Source of the DNA: Sceloporus undulatus
Lineage: Eukaryota > Chordata > Lepidosauria > Squamata > Phrynosomatidae
NCBI RefSeq assembly: GCF_019175285.1
Contig: NC_056527.1
Coordinates: 119,024,133 to 119,088,132, forward strand
Direction of reading: 5' to 3'
Length of the DNA stretch: 64,000 bases
Positions 43,601-54,120 of this stretch are shown one piece after another. Position numbers and translations under genes: made by a program. Every line of letters starts with the position of its first letter. The first letter of the stretch is position 1. The notes beneath the pieces are model-generated. The model saw only the letters and a list, made by a program, of their open reading frames with translations. It was not told the DNA's origin and did not search any database.

Positions 43601-46429
43601 AAAAGGCTTTGGGCCACAAATCCGGAGACAAGGGGGAGATGGCCCCTTTTTGAAGGAGGGAGCGCACTTCGTCGAGAAGGGTGCCCGAGGGGGCAGTAGA
43701 AATAAAAGCTCCGGTGGGCGGGAGCTCTTCGAACTCGAGGGTATAGCCCCTTCGGACGATGTTTAAGACCCAGGAGTCGGAGGAGATGGAGGCCCATGTG
43801 GTGGCAAAGGGCCTCAGGATGTCAAGGAAAAACAAATTAGAGGAGGCGAAGTGTGCTAGGGATCTTCATGCCCTTTTCTTCCCCTGGTCGGGCTCCTGTC
43901 GGCGGTTCTTTCGGTACCGAGACTGGTTGCGACGGCCCGAGGAAGAGGACTGCTGAGGGGGGTAGCCCTGCCGCTGTGACCCCTGCTGATGGAACTGACG
44001 TTCCTGGTAAGGAGACCTCTGAAACTGACCTTGATGGTGTTGCCAGGGACGAAGACGCTTGCGGAAGGAAGAAGGGCCCGGTGTGGACATGCCATGCTTG
44101 CGAGCGGCCGCCTTCATGCGGAACTTTTTGTTGAGCCGTTCGTCCGTGTCGGCGTGGAACAAACCAGAGCCGTCGATGGGCATGTCCTCGATCGTAGACC
44201 TCACGCTCTGATTGAGGTCCGAGCCGCGGAGCCAGGCGTGTCTTCTCAACGCGATGGAGGCCGACATAGCCCTTCCAACGCATTCCGTGACATTCCTAGC
44301 CGCAGTGATCAGCCAGCTGCCAATCGAGTGGGTCTCATCCCTGATCTCGGTCAAGGTCCTCTGTACCTTGTCGGGAACGTCCGGGACTATCGGGGAGATG
44401 CCCTCCATCAGAGTCTGGACGTACGCTCCCATGCAAGCCGTGTAACTAGTGGCCTTCGCCGCCAGTGCCGCTGCCGCATATGCCTTCTTGGCCAGGGCGT
44501 CTATCTTCCTGGCTTCCTTATCCACCGGGGAGGTGGTTTGGCGTTGGGTGGAGGTCTGCTGGGCACCTTCCACTATCGCTGAATTCTGGCGTGGATGGGA
44601 TATGAGCCACGGAGCATTGGGGGCCGCAACCTTGTACAGCGACTCGATCTTCCGCGGAGGCCCAAGGGGTGAAGAAGGAGAGTCCCAAGAACGCTTAAGG
44701 ATCGTTTCCAAAGATGGAAGAAACGGAACACACGGGGGTTTGGGACCCGGTCATGGACCCGACGTTCGACTGGGTCTGCTGCATCCGCCTCCGGGTAAAC
44801 GAGATCAATGTCCAGGGCCCTGGACATCTTGATAATGTGTTCCGCGAAGGAACGAACATCATCCGATGGGGAGGCCGCTTCCGGGTAGTGAAGATCCTGC
44901 GGCGACTGGCGCGGGAGGTCTTCAACATCTGAAGGGTCTTCTGTCCCGACCGAAGCGTCCGCCTCGGAATCGGAGGAGTCCAGCTGAACAACGATATTCT
45001 GCCTAGCTGGTCGCGGTGACGGCTGAAGCAAAGCAGCTCTGGAAGCGGGGACAGGGTCCCGATGGCGTTTCTCCGGCTGCGAAACCTCTCGGGGACGATC
45101 ACGGGGGCGATCACCTGAACGCACTCTGGACATCGCGACGTCCCTGGACACCTTTAGGTAGAACTGGTCTGCCTCGGAGTCGTAGAACAGCTCATCATCG
45201 GCAGGCACCGTTAGAGGAGACAGGGGGGCTGGCGATGGAGACATGGGGGGTCGCTCACTCTGCGCTGGAGAACGAAGCGCTGGGGATGGAGACCGCGAGG
45301 GTAGACCCCAAGAAGGAGATCTTGAGAGCCTGTCCCGGGAGTCTTCCTCATTTGAGAGGAGAAAGGGAACGGTCGTTGTCGCCGACGGTCCCGGGGTCGA
45401 CGAAGTTTGCTGAGCCTCGGACGCAACCGTCAGGGTGTCCCACCTCGGGGAATCCGGTCGGATGCGAGGGCGAACCGGACGATCCACATCCTTAGCCACC
45501 TCAGGCTCCTTGCGAGGGTGCTCCTTGGCGTGCTTTGCCTTCTTGGAAGCCGTAGCCTCCGATGTGGAATCGGATGCTTTCCTTTTCTTGGATGACGCAG
45601 AGCCCCACGGTGCATCCGGAGGAAAGAAGGGGATAGGCGACTCCGTGAGCCTTCCACCCGGTCTGGGCGCATCCTCCTTGCGGGGGGCAGCCTTCGCTTT
45701 GGAGGAGCTGTCCCTGACGGTCCCCGATCCATCCTTCGGGTCCAATGGAGCTTCCTTACGGGACCTGTGCTCCGATGCCGGCCGCGAGGTCTTAGCAGGG
45801 GTATCCCGTTTCCGAGATGAAGACGATGAGGCGGCCGTACCCACAGATCCAGATTTATGCGGGTGCTTGGTGGGCTTGGTGGTGGCACTGGGCTTGTCAG
45901 ATCCACGGGCCACATTTGCATCGGGGTTGGGACCCCGGGAACGATCAGATGTCAATGGGGGAGCACTTGCCGGGCCATCCCTGGCGGAAAGAGCCGCCGA
46001 AACAGGAACCACAGGGGCCGAAGATGGGCGAGGATCCCCTTCCCGGATCTTACCCTGGGCTATCGCTGAAGTAAGCCGCGATTCCCGGTTCTTCCTGGCC
46101 TGGGAGGACATCGATTTGCAGAGGGAGCAGGACTTCACATCATGGTCCTTCCCGAGGCAGAAAAGGCAGGAGGTGTGGGGATCCTGCACCGGCACTTTTC
46201 CCCCGCAAATGTCACACTTCTTGAACAGAGGAGACATCGCTACCGAGGTCGACAGATCCAAAACGAAGTCCAAAATCAAGGTCAACAGTCCAAAAATCCA
46301 GTACACGGGGGAAGAAGAAACGCCAAAGTCCAAAAAACAGTCCGAGTCAAAAAACCAGTGATCCAAAAACGAGCAACACGAGCGAAGTTCCAAACAGCAG
46401 CCGAACGCGGCGGAAAAAATGGAACTGGG

Positions 46430-46595
46430 GAAAAGAGCGGGAACCAGGGCTTTATAGGAGGGGGCGGGGTTACCGCCAAAAAGTTTCTATATGTTGCAAA
46501 GTGTACTTTGCCCAGTGATTCTAGAAGTATCCGAACAGCACTGCGCAGGCGCAGTGAAACCCATTTGTATGATTCGCAGAGACCACGAAGAAGAA
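46430..46595. repeat. DIRS terminal inverted repeat, 5' side of element
   Basis: Inverted partner of 40260-40440, reading gggctttataggagg, then gtaccttgccc-like text (aaagtgtactttgcccagtg) and ccatttgtatgattcgcaga. It ends aagaagaa at 46595, where host repeat sequence resumes. Confidence 0.85.
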
Positions 46596-46835
46596 CTTCC
46601 ATTGCAACTCTATGGTCAACATTTGCCAGAATTGACCACAGAATCATGCTGGAGCACCTACAAATGCCTAGAGAAGTATTTTCTCTAGGATGTTCTAGAT
46701 CCTCCAGCACAACTCTATGGTCAACTTCTGGCAGCGTTGCGCCAGAGGACTTTAGAGATTCCTGGAGGGAACATTAATCAAAACAGCAAATAACTTAATC
46801 CGCAAAAGTCAAAGCCGCAAACGTGGAGGCCCAGT
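46596..46835. mobile_element. MITE-like repeat, right part, flanking DIRS
   Basis: ccagcacaactctatggtca, a repeated segment, then ttaatccgcaaaagtcaaag and ccgcaaacgtggagg. It is paired with 40094-40229 as the repeat into which DIRS inserted. Confidence 0.4.
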
Positions 46836-49170
46836 TGTACATGCATAAATATATATGGCAAAACCACGCAGCCCGGCTTAAGCGACAGCTTCTCCTGCCC
46901 TCACCCTCACTGAACCCATGATGGGAGTATGCAAGGACCCAGGAAGGGTGATGGCAGGTTTCATGGGGGCACTTTGGGTGCCAGGACACCTCCTTCCCTT
47001 GCTGCTACTGCTGCAAATTCACACAACTTGGGAGGAAAATCTATTTCTAACAAAAGTGTGATGTGCTGAAGAAGAGTCCCTTCCTCACCTATCTGCCTTT
47101 TGTTATAAGAAAGCAGCAACAGCTTGGCTCATGCCAACAGGCTTTTTTAATGAAGAAAGGAAAGTAAAAAATGGGGGCGAGGGGCCCACCCCCAAACTGC
47201 TGCCAACTGGTGGTTTTGTTTGTGTCTTTTAAATGAAGTCAAATTGATTGTAAGCACCCCAAATTGCAAAGCTTAGCTTTAAATCATGAGATTGTTTTCA
47301 AACAATATACAATCATCATTGTCCAAATATAAGAGCTGCTGAACCTGAAAGATGCCATTCTTTTAACTACACCTCAGCTTGCTTCTGTTCTGATCAAGGT
47401 AAAGGAAGGGACATTTTCGCACTCTTGTGTCTGCTGGCAGAGCCCACTCCATTGCATAAGATGAGAAATGGAGCCTATTTGGCTTGGGTTTTTTTTCCAT
47501 TCCACGTATCATGACAAACAATTATTCTGTTGCGCTGAAAATCCCTGCCTGCCAGCTTGTTCTTCTCTTCCCTCCCCACCTGCTCTTCATCTTGTGTCAT
47601 GAGAGACAGAAATTATAAGGCAGAGGACAGGCTTTTTAAAATCTGTGTACAGTACTATATTTTAAATGTTTCAGGGCAGAAGTGGGCATTGTGTCCACCT
47701 TTGGTAGCCGTCAAACTGCTGCTCCCAGCATCCCGCATCACTGGCTGTGCTGACCAGTACTATGCTGGCATCTGCGGTCCAGCAAGGTCTGAAGGGCTGC
47801 ACAATCCCCACACCTACTTTAGGAGAGTAATTTAATTAATTAATTAATTATTATTATTATTAATAAACTTTATTAATAATAATAAATGCAATAATAATAG
47901 GGAGAGTAGCTGTGGGTGTAAAGAGGCGGAAAGGGTCAGGCTGTAAACCTGAGGCAGGCAAAGTGACCCCACATTTGGTGTGACTTGGGAGCAAATTTCC
48001 CCCAGACCATGCAGATCCCCCTCCCAGACATGACAATACTCCCGTATCTCCAAAAGCAGCCCAGAATTCTGCCATACCCCAACTACATTCATTTCCTTCT
48101 GCAAGAAGAGACAGGATATCATTCCCTGACACCATTTTGAGAAGGACTGCAGAAGAAAAGGGAGGTGTTGGTGCTTCCTGTTGGGGAGGGCTTGGTCCCA
48201 GGGACCTGGAAGGGAAATTGGCCCCTTCCCTCCATGCAGTTGCCAACCTTTGCTTCCAATCCAGCCCCTGGGATGAACTGTGATGAACTGTTTAAATAAA
48301 TATTTGCTCTTGTGGACAAGATGTTCCGCTCCACTTTTCACCAGAATGCTTTGGTCTAGCACAGAAAGGTGCTTTCTTCCCCGCTAGGAAACACTGAGAT
48401 GAGAACTACAGGTAGTTTCTTACCAAGCAATGACAGAAGAAGGGGAAAAGCCAGGCAGAGGAGGCTGCATCCATGTCCACAGAGACAATGCGTAATCCCT
48501 ACAGACGCCCCTCGCACACTTGGCTTGAGCGTCTGAGCACTCACTTTGTTCCTAAGCTGTCATCATGACTGAGTACAATGCGATTCCCTGCACGGAAAGG
48601 CAGCGCTGCGTGAACTCACAATGATCGTGTTCAGTGCCATGTTCTGTCACAAGGGACTTTGGGCCTTTTCTTTTAAACGTTACAAGCTGCTTTGAACTCT
48701 TGAGGAGCCACAGTAGAAAGCTATAATTAATTCAACAAGCGCGTCTGCCTGTCCAGATTCATCAGGAGTCGGCTGTCACTCAGGGCAACATGTTTTTTAA
48801 GGGAGCCAGCCAAAAAAAAAGAGCACAAGAGAGGAGAGGTGCCCCGAAGATGATTCATTAACTCACAGTGGAGACTGCGATTGTGCGGCGGAGCCAGATG
48901 GGATGACAAAACGGGTCTGGCCTTGCACAGCCCAGCAGGGATTCATCATGAAAGTGCAAACAGTGCCACCGTTTCAGGAGTACACAGGACTCCTTTTTGA
49001 AAAGCTGTTACCATTAGGCTCCGTTTCCATTTCCCCTCTGCGTCTCCCAATCTGCCTTCTTCTCTGATCTCTTCCAAGAATGCCACTTGTTTGCTTGACA
49101 TGGTTCCTTCAGCTTGGCTTGAAGCAGAATGCAACACTCCTTCTGCTTGTGATTTTCCAATAAGTTGGAA
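46836..49170. other. No gene seen
   Basis: About 2.3 kb without exons. A TAAT/TTA microsatellite lies at 47829-47890. Reading frames lack domain content. Some of it may be old repeat. Confidence 0.4.
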
Positions 49171-49628
49171 TTTGCTGCTATTTAGTTTTCCACCTCCTAA
49201 AACAAACCTCTCAAATTCTTATTCTCTGTTTACTTATCATCCAGTTCATCTGCTTTCATTTGTTTCTAAGGTTTTAGAATGTCTGATATGGTTTTTATCC
49301 CAGTCTTCGGATGATCTTCCTTTTTATGCTTTTCAATCTGTTTCTGCCTTCTGCTCATTCGGCAGCAACAGCTGTACTGACTCTGAAATTTTACTTCCTA
49401 AACAGTGAATATTCCCACTTTTGCTTGACCTTTCTTCTATATTCAACATGGGTGATCATCCTCATTCCCCCTATTGTTTACCTCAATTTCTCCATCTTTC
49501 ATGGATCCTCTTATCTTTCCATGTGTTAATTTCACATGTCAATACTGTACATTGTTTGTTCCCCCTGCCCAAAAAATATCACCTATCAAGAGTAACTCAA
49601 AAGTTTTGTTCTTGGTCTCCTTCTGTTC

Positions 49629-50038
49629 ATAGAATCATAGAGTTGGAAGAGACTGCAAGGGCCCTGATCCAGTCCAACCCCATTCTGCCATGCAGGAAAT
49701 CCAAATCAAAGCATCCCCGACAGGTAGCCATCCAAGGAAGGAGACTCCACTACACTCCCAGGGAATTTGTTCCCCTGTCAAACAGCCCTTACTGTCAAGA
49801 AGTTCTTCCCAATGTTGAGGTGGAATCTCTATTGGGTCCTATTCTCTGGAGCAGCAGAAAACAAGCTTGCTCCCTCCTCAAGATGACATCCCTTCAAGTG
49901 TTTAAACAGGGCTCTCATATCACCTCTTAACCTTCTCTTCTCCAGGCTAAACATCCCCAGCTCCCTCAGTCCTTCCTCACAGGGCTTCATGGTTTCCAGT
50001 TCCATTTTAGTCGCCCTCCTTTGAACACGCTCCAGTTT
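49629..50038 (-). mobile_element. CR1 LINE 3' end
   Basis: Minus-strand CR1 tail: tcatagaatcatagagttgg, cctgatccagtccaacccca, cagcccttactgtcaagaag, ctaaacatccccagctccct and ttgaacacgctccagttt. 5'-truncated, with the ORF tail readable. Confidence 0.88.
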
Positions 50039-50046
50039 AATAATAA

Positions 50047-50290
50047 TAATAATTTGTTTTATTTATATACCGCTATTCCAAAGATCATAGCGGTGAACAG
50101 CAAGTAAGCTAATGAGCAAGTAAGCTAATTTGCCCCCAACAGTCTGGGTACTCATTTTAGCTCCCTCCTCGGAAGGATGCAAGCCTGAGTCGAGCTTGGG
50201 CCCTTTTGCTGGTCTTGAACTCGCAACCTTGTGGTTTTGAGTGAATGGCTGCAGTACAGGCATTGAACCACTGCGGCACCAGGGCTCTTT
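50047..50290 (-). mobile_element. tRNA-derived SINE
   Basis: On the minus strand the head reads gagccctggtgccgcagtgg with box A, then box-B-like aaggttgcgagttcaagacc, a body with gggcccaagctcgactcagg, and a 3' end in TTATTA repeats. Related to the next SINE. Confidence 0.75.
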
Positions 50291-50544
50291 CGTATCTTCA
50301 CACTCTTCATTCCCACAAAAGCCTTTGATATTATCTTCATGCAGATGACATTCAATAATATCCATTCCCTCTTGTTTTTCATCTTTTAATGGTTCTGCAT
50401 GTTGCTATACAGTTTTCCTCCAGGATTTGGCCTACCTCTCATTTACTTCTGGATGGTGTTGTACTCTCCTTAAAGGACCAGCTGCTCAGCTGAACATATA
50501 CCTTAACCTGTCACAAAGGTTGCAGGCAGGGGTTACTGAGTCGC

Positions 50545-50782
50545 TTGGGGCATCATAGCAATAGGAATAGCAAGTACATTGCTAGACACCTTATCAGTGC
50601 ACTTAAGCAGTTTACAACATGTAAGCCAATTGCCCCTAACAAGCTGGGGACTCATTTTACCAACCTATGAAAGGATGGAAGGCTGAGTCAACCCTGAAGC
50701 CTTGCCTGGGATCGAACCCATAACCTTGTGGATGTGAATTCCTTCTGTACCATCATTTAACCACTGCATCACCAAGGCTCCC
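50545..50782 (-). mobile_element. tRNA-derived SINE (same family as 50047-50290)
   Basis: Minus-strand head ggagccttggtgatgcagtg, box-B-like gttatgggttcgatcccagg, body with aatgagtccccagcttgtta and ttacatgttgtaaactgctt. More diverged at its 3' end. Confidence 0.75.
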
Positions 50783-51042
50783 TAATGTCATGCTGCAAGG
50801 AAGGCAGGATAATGAAATAAACAAATAAATGGTGGCTACAAGTGCTTTCTACAAGGTCAGGCTTCTTCAGCCACCTCAGCACTATCTAGATCAATCCAAT
50901 CTTTCTCTTAACAATAAGCTAGTCTAGGGGTGGGATCATCATTCTTCTAGATCAAGAATGGACATTGGTGGCTTGGAGCCCACCCCCTGGGCCCCCAAGT
51001 TGTCGGGGGGGGGGCTAATGCAGCCACCCAAACCTCCCCAGT

Positions 51043-51566
51043 TGCCCCACCTGGAATATTGTGTCCAGTTCTGGGCACCACAATTTAAAAAGGATGTTGA
51101 GAAACTGGAGCGTGTCCAAAGGAGGGCGACTAAAATGGTGAAGGGTCTGGAAACCATGTTCTATGAGGAAGGACTCAGGGAGCTGGGGATGTTTAGCCTG
51201 GAAAAGAGATGTTTAAGATGTGATATGATAACCCTGTTTAAATATTTGAAGGGATGTCATATTGAGGAGGGAGCAAGCTTGTTTTCTGCTGCTCCAGAGA
51301 ACAGGCTCCACAACAATGGATGCAAGCTGAAGGAAAAGAGATTCCACCTCAACATTAAGAAAAACTTCCTGACAGTAAAGGCTGTTTGACAGTGGAACAA
51401 ACTCCTTCCTCAGAGTGCAGTGGAGTCTCCTTCCCTGGAGGTCTTCAAACAGAGGCTGGATGGCCATCTGTCAATGGGAATGCTTTGATTTGGATTTCCT
51501 GCATGGCAGAATGGGGTTGGACTGGATCAGGGCCCTTGCGGTCTCTTCCAACTCTATGATTCTATG
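51043..51566 (+). mobile_element. CR1 LINE 3' end, well preserved
   Basis: A clean CR1 terminal ORF reads [35 protein letters not shown] and [12 protein letters not shown] to NIKKNFLTVKAV, and the 3' UTR ends ttccaactctatgattctat. This is the longest intact stretch of CR1 ORF in the window (about 110 residues). The 5' part is missing. Confidence 0.92.
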
Positions 51567-51672
51567 TTTGTGGCATGAATTCCTCACCCTTGGCTGTGCT
51601 GATTAGGAGGCTGCTGGGAGCTGCAGTCCAGCAACATCTACACCAATGCATTATTTCCCATCTCTGTGCATC

Positions 51673-51805
51673 TCCACTTAATAATAATAATAATAATAAT
51701 AGGATTTATTTATATGCCGCCCAATCACTGGGAATCCGGGCGGCTTACAACAGAGGGGATAATAGACGGTTCCCTGCCCTCAGGCTTACAATCTAAAAAG
51801 ACTCT
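51673..51805 (+). repeat. (AATA)n microsatellite plus LINE-tail-like repeat
   Basis: TAATAATAAT units followed by ggatttatttatatgccgcc, a cgggcggcttacaacag block and ccctcaggcttacaatctaa. The same ending occurs at 35.1 and 56.85 kb. Confidence 0.6.
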
Positions 51806-51809
51806 TAAG

Positions 51810-52260
51810 AACTGGTGAAGGTACTTTTACATGGGTCTGTTGTAACAGCAGTCCAGTAAGTAGCTGCCAGAAATCTTGGGACAGACAGCCTGAAAATATC
51901 ATTCCAATTTTGTACCAACTTCACCGGCTCTCAGAAACCTCCCACGCCCAACTTTAAGTACTCACCTTATCTTTAAAGACATAAATAATCTGGAAAATAA
52001 GTTGTTTGAAGAAGCACTTTCCAACTTTACAAACCTGCTGGTTCTGTTCTCTGCCTAGGGGCCCTCAGGTGCTCACCATTAAGACTGGCTCAAGCATTGA
52101 CAGGGTCTTTTTGCAGGTGGCCCTGACATCGTGGAACCTCTTTCATATTGATTTGTGCCTCACTCCTCCTGTCTGTTCAGACCGCTTGGAAGCGGGTGGC
52201 AGCAACAGAGACTTCTCTGTGATGGTGAAGGGTGAGGGCAAGGGCCGAATTTAAAAAGGG
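51810..52260 (+). mobile_element. Decayed L2-like 3' ORF fragment
   Basis: Text such as IIPILYQLHRLSET-like reading followed by LSLKT, then tggccctgacatcgtggaac, resembles the terminal L2 ORF (ITPVLKSLHWLP in the 54 kb copy). Possibly the end of the L2 seen at 49.2-50.5 kb. Tentative. Confidence 0.35.
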
Positions 52261-53140
52261 TCTTTCCCCATGCTGAGCTACAGTACAAATTCAGGACCCT
52301 GGACAGGTAACTGAATTGAAATCTAGTTTGGGCAGGCTTGTTTGCCTTCAGTTTATTACACAGAAGATGGTCACACTATCAGTTGTAGCACAAACCAATC
52401 AGGACAGTTCTGATTTGGCAACAGTTCTGATCACATGATGAAGTGTGCAAACCATGGTTAGCCTGTGACAAAACCGCCACAGTAGAACCCACAAATGACC
52501 GCAATTACATGATAATGGCACATCCAGTGATCAATGCAACTACTGGATGTGGTGTCTTTGTGAGAGCAGTGGATCACAACTATAAGGCGTCATCTTGTGT
52601 GAGAAGTCAAAGTCACACAATTACATGTGTGCAACCTTTTAAACATGTGAGCATGATCTCAAGAATGTGATCAGTTCATGCCACTTTTATCGCACATGCA
52701 TACCAGTTCCTGGGGAAAGTGCAATCTAAGACACCACTGCACTGCTAAGGTACCATTTTCATTTATTTTGGGTTGCAAATGGGTTAGCATCATGGTGTGA
52801 TAATGTCCAGACTAGGTCCACAGGACAAATAAACATCAAGAGAGCAACTGCAATGCCATATCGAAAGCACCTTGTACCCTCACCCTCCTTGCCCAGGTTT
52901 CTCTAGCATAACTCTCACAACAACAGAAGTGTGCTAAGCTGAATGCTAAGCCTTGAGAAAGAATCCACTGCACCTAAATGTTGCAAGTGCCCCTCTGCAA
53001 AATGTATTCCCAGAGGCTAGTTTTACAGACCCTCACTATGCCCAGAGTGCAACATTTCTCAGCAGCAGACCTGTACTCTTTTTTGCTGACCAGAACCTGT
53101 TTGTATCCGTGTTAATTGTCAATTATGATGAGCTCTCTGG
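52261..53140. other. No gene seen
   Basis: Unique-looking or unclassified repetitive sequence, with several catg/acatgtg-rich palindromic words at 52.4-52.7 kb. No exon or domain. Confidence 0.4.
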
Positions 53141-53234
53141 TCAAACCTTGCCAAGAAAAGCCCAGGATAGATTCACCTTAGGGTTGCCATAAGCAGGAAA
53201 TGACTTGAAGGCACACAACAACAACAACAACAGT
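53141..53234 (+). mobile_element. SINE 3' end (Sauria-SINE/BovB-type tail)
   Basis: Reads ccaagaaaagcccaggatag, ttaccataagcaggaaatg-like text and gacttgaaggcacacaacaa with CAA repeats. Confidence 0.65.
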
Positions 53235-53659
53235 GTACAAAGAGCATTACAAAGGATTCTGCATGGTGAGGTATAGAAAAAGGTCAATGGGAGGGTGACA
53301 TCACGAATTACCGCAACGGATGATGCCAACCTGGGTCCACCGGCTATTCTGCGTTCCAAAGCGGACCAGGCAGATTTCTAGCTTTCCAGGTTTTGCCCAG
53401 CAATGGCACCTTTTCTGAATCCCCCTTTTTAGCCACAGATAGGAACAGTGGGTTCTTACCTGCGGGATGTTCATTTTCAGCGACGGAGGCTGGCTCTTTG
53501 TCATCGCTCCGGCTGGCAGATTACTCTTCTTTCCGCTCATATCTTTAGCATTCTTTTACATTGGTAAGCCACCTTGGGAGAAAGGAGGGACAGAAAGACA
53601 TTAGATAAACAAATAAATAAGCGTTTTTAGGTATTTCAGTGCATTATTTTTTTTCTTTG

Positions 53660-53846
53660 AGAGAGCTAATGTGGTGTAGTGGTTTGAGCACTGGACTAGG
53701 ACTCTGGAAAGCAGTGTTTGAATCCCCGGTCGAGCATAAAAACCCACTGGGTGACTTTGGGCAAGTCACACTCTCTCAGCCTCAAGGCAAACCCTCTGAA
53801 GAAAGCCATACGTCAGAAACCACTTGAAGGCAAACAAGACACACAC
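53660..53846 (+). mobile_element. tRNA-derived SINE (Sauria-SINE type), nearly full
   Basis: Head agctaatgtggtgtagtggt with box A, ggactctggaaagcagtg, box-B-like gtttgaatccccggtcgagc, aagtcacactctctcagcct and the tail cacttgaaggcaaacaagac. The best-preserved plus-strand copy here. Confidence 0.82.
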
Positions 53847-54008
53847 AATTTTAAGTTGTTTTCTGTCATGTTATTGTTTTTTAAAATCATTATTGTTTAC
53901 TCTGGAGAGTTTTTAAATCAAGAAAACAAACTGTTAATATTTCTGTCAAGAGGAACAATTGGTAACACAGGTTGAATCCCCCTTAACTGAAATGTTTGGG
54001 ACTAGAAG

Positions 54009-54102
54009 TAGAGAGATCCTGTAGTACCTTTGAGACTCACTGAAAGAAAGAAATGGGCAGCATGAGCTTTCGTAGACTTCAGTCTACTTCCTCAGATGCA
54101 TT
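54009..54102 (+). mobile_element. Single arm of the 'agagatcttgtagcacc' MITE
   Basis: gagagatcctgtagtacctt, then actgaaagaaagaaatggg, gagctttcgtagacttcagt and cttcctcagatgcatttgat, then GAT repeats. The facing arm is absent; an L2 tail begins shortly after. Confidence 0.7.
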
Positions 54103-54120
54103 TGATGATGATGATGATGA

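Larger units (their letters stand above)
40230..46595 (-). mobile_element. DIRS-family tyrosine-recombinase retroelement, nearly whole
   Basis: A fossil element of about 6.37 kb read on the minus strand. Its parts in order are an inverted terminal repeat, a gag region (46393-43866), a reverse transcriptase/RNase H region (43835-41976), an overlapping tyrosine recombinase region (42138-40957), an internal complementary region (40505-40606) and the second inverted terminal repeat. Gag has a small Cys-rich stretch (CDICGGKV...CLFCLGKDHDVKSCSLC in pieces). RT and RNase H show DIRS-type text such as PKPDGGIRPILDLRELN and TDASMEGWG. The recombinase region has the expected SHATRAVAA and HYRLD blocks. 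There is no integrase or protease, as is normal for the family. The copy looks almost whole, with about two breaks, and its near-identical terminal repeats suggest a recent insertion. Opposite-strand frames here are shadows. Confidence 0.88.
49175..50510 (+). mobile_element. Old L2-like RT, interrupted by CR1 and SINE insertions
   Basis: 49175-49625 still reads RT-like text (FVSKVLECLIW, LLDLSSIFNMGDH, a QKFCSW stretch where GVPQGS is expected). 50285-50510 continues with an ADDI-like box (tcttcatgcagatgacattc). A minus-strand CR1 (49629-50038) and a SINE (50047-50290) sit between. Heavily decayed; the joining is inferred from order alone. Confidence 0.5.

Noticed and set aside
45435-46361. 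308-codon plus-strand frame
   Set aside because: Lies opposite the DIRS gag region and is its antisense shadow.
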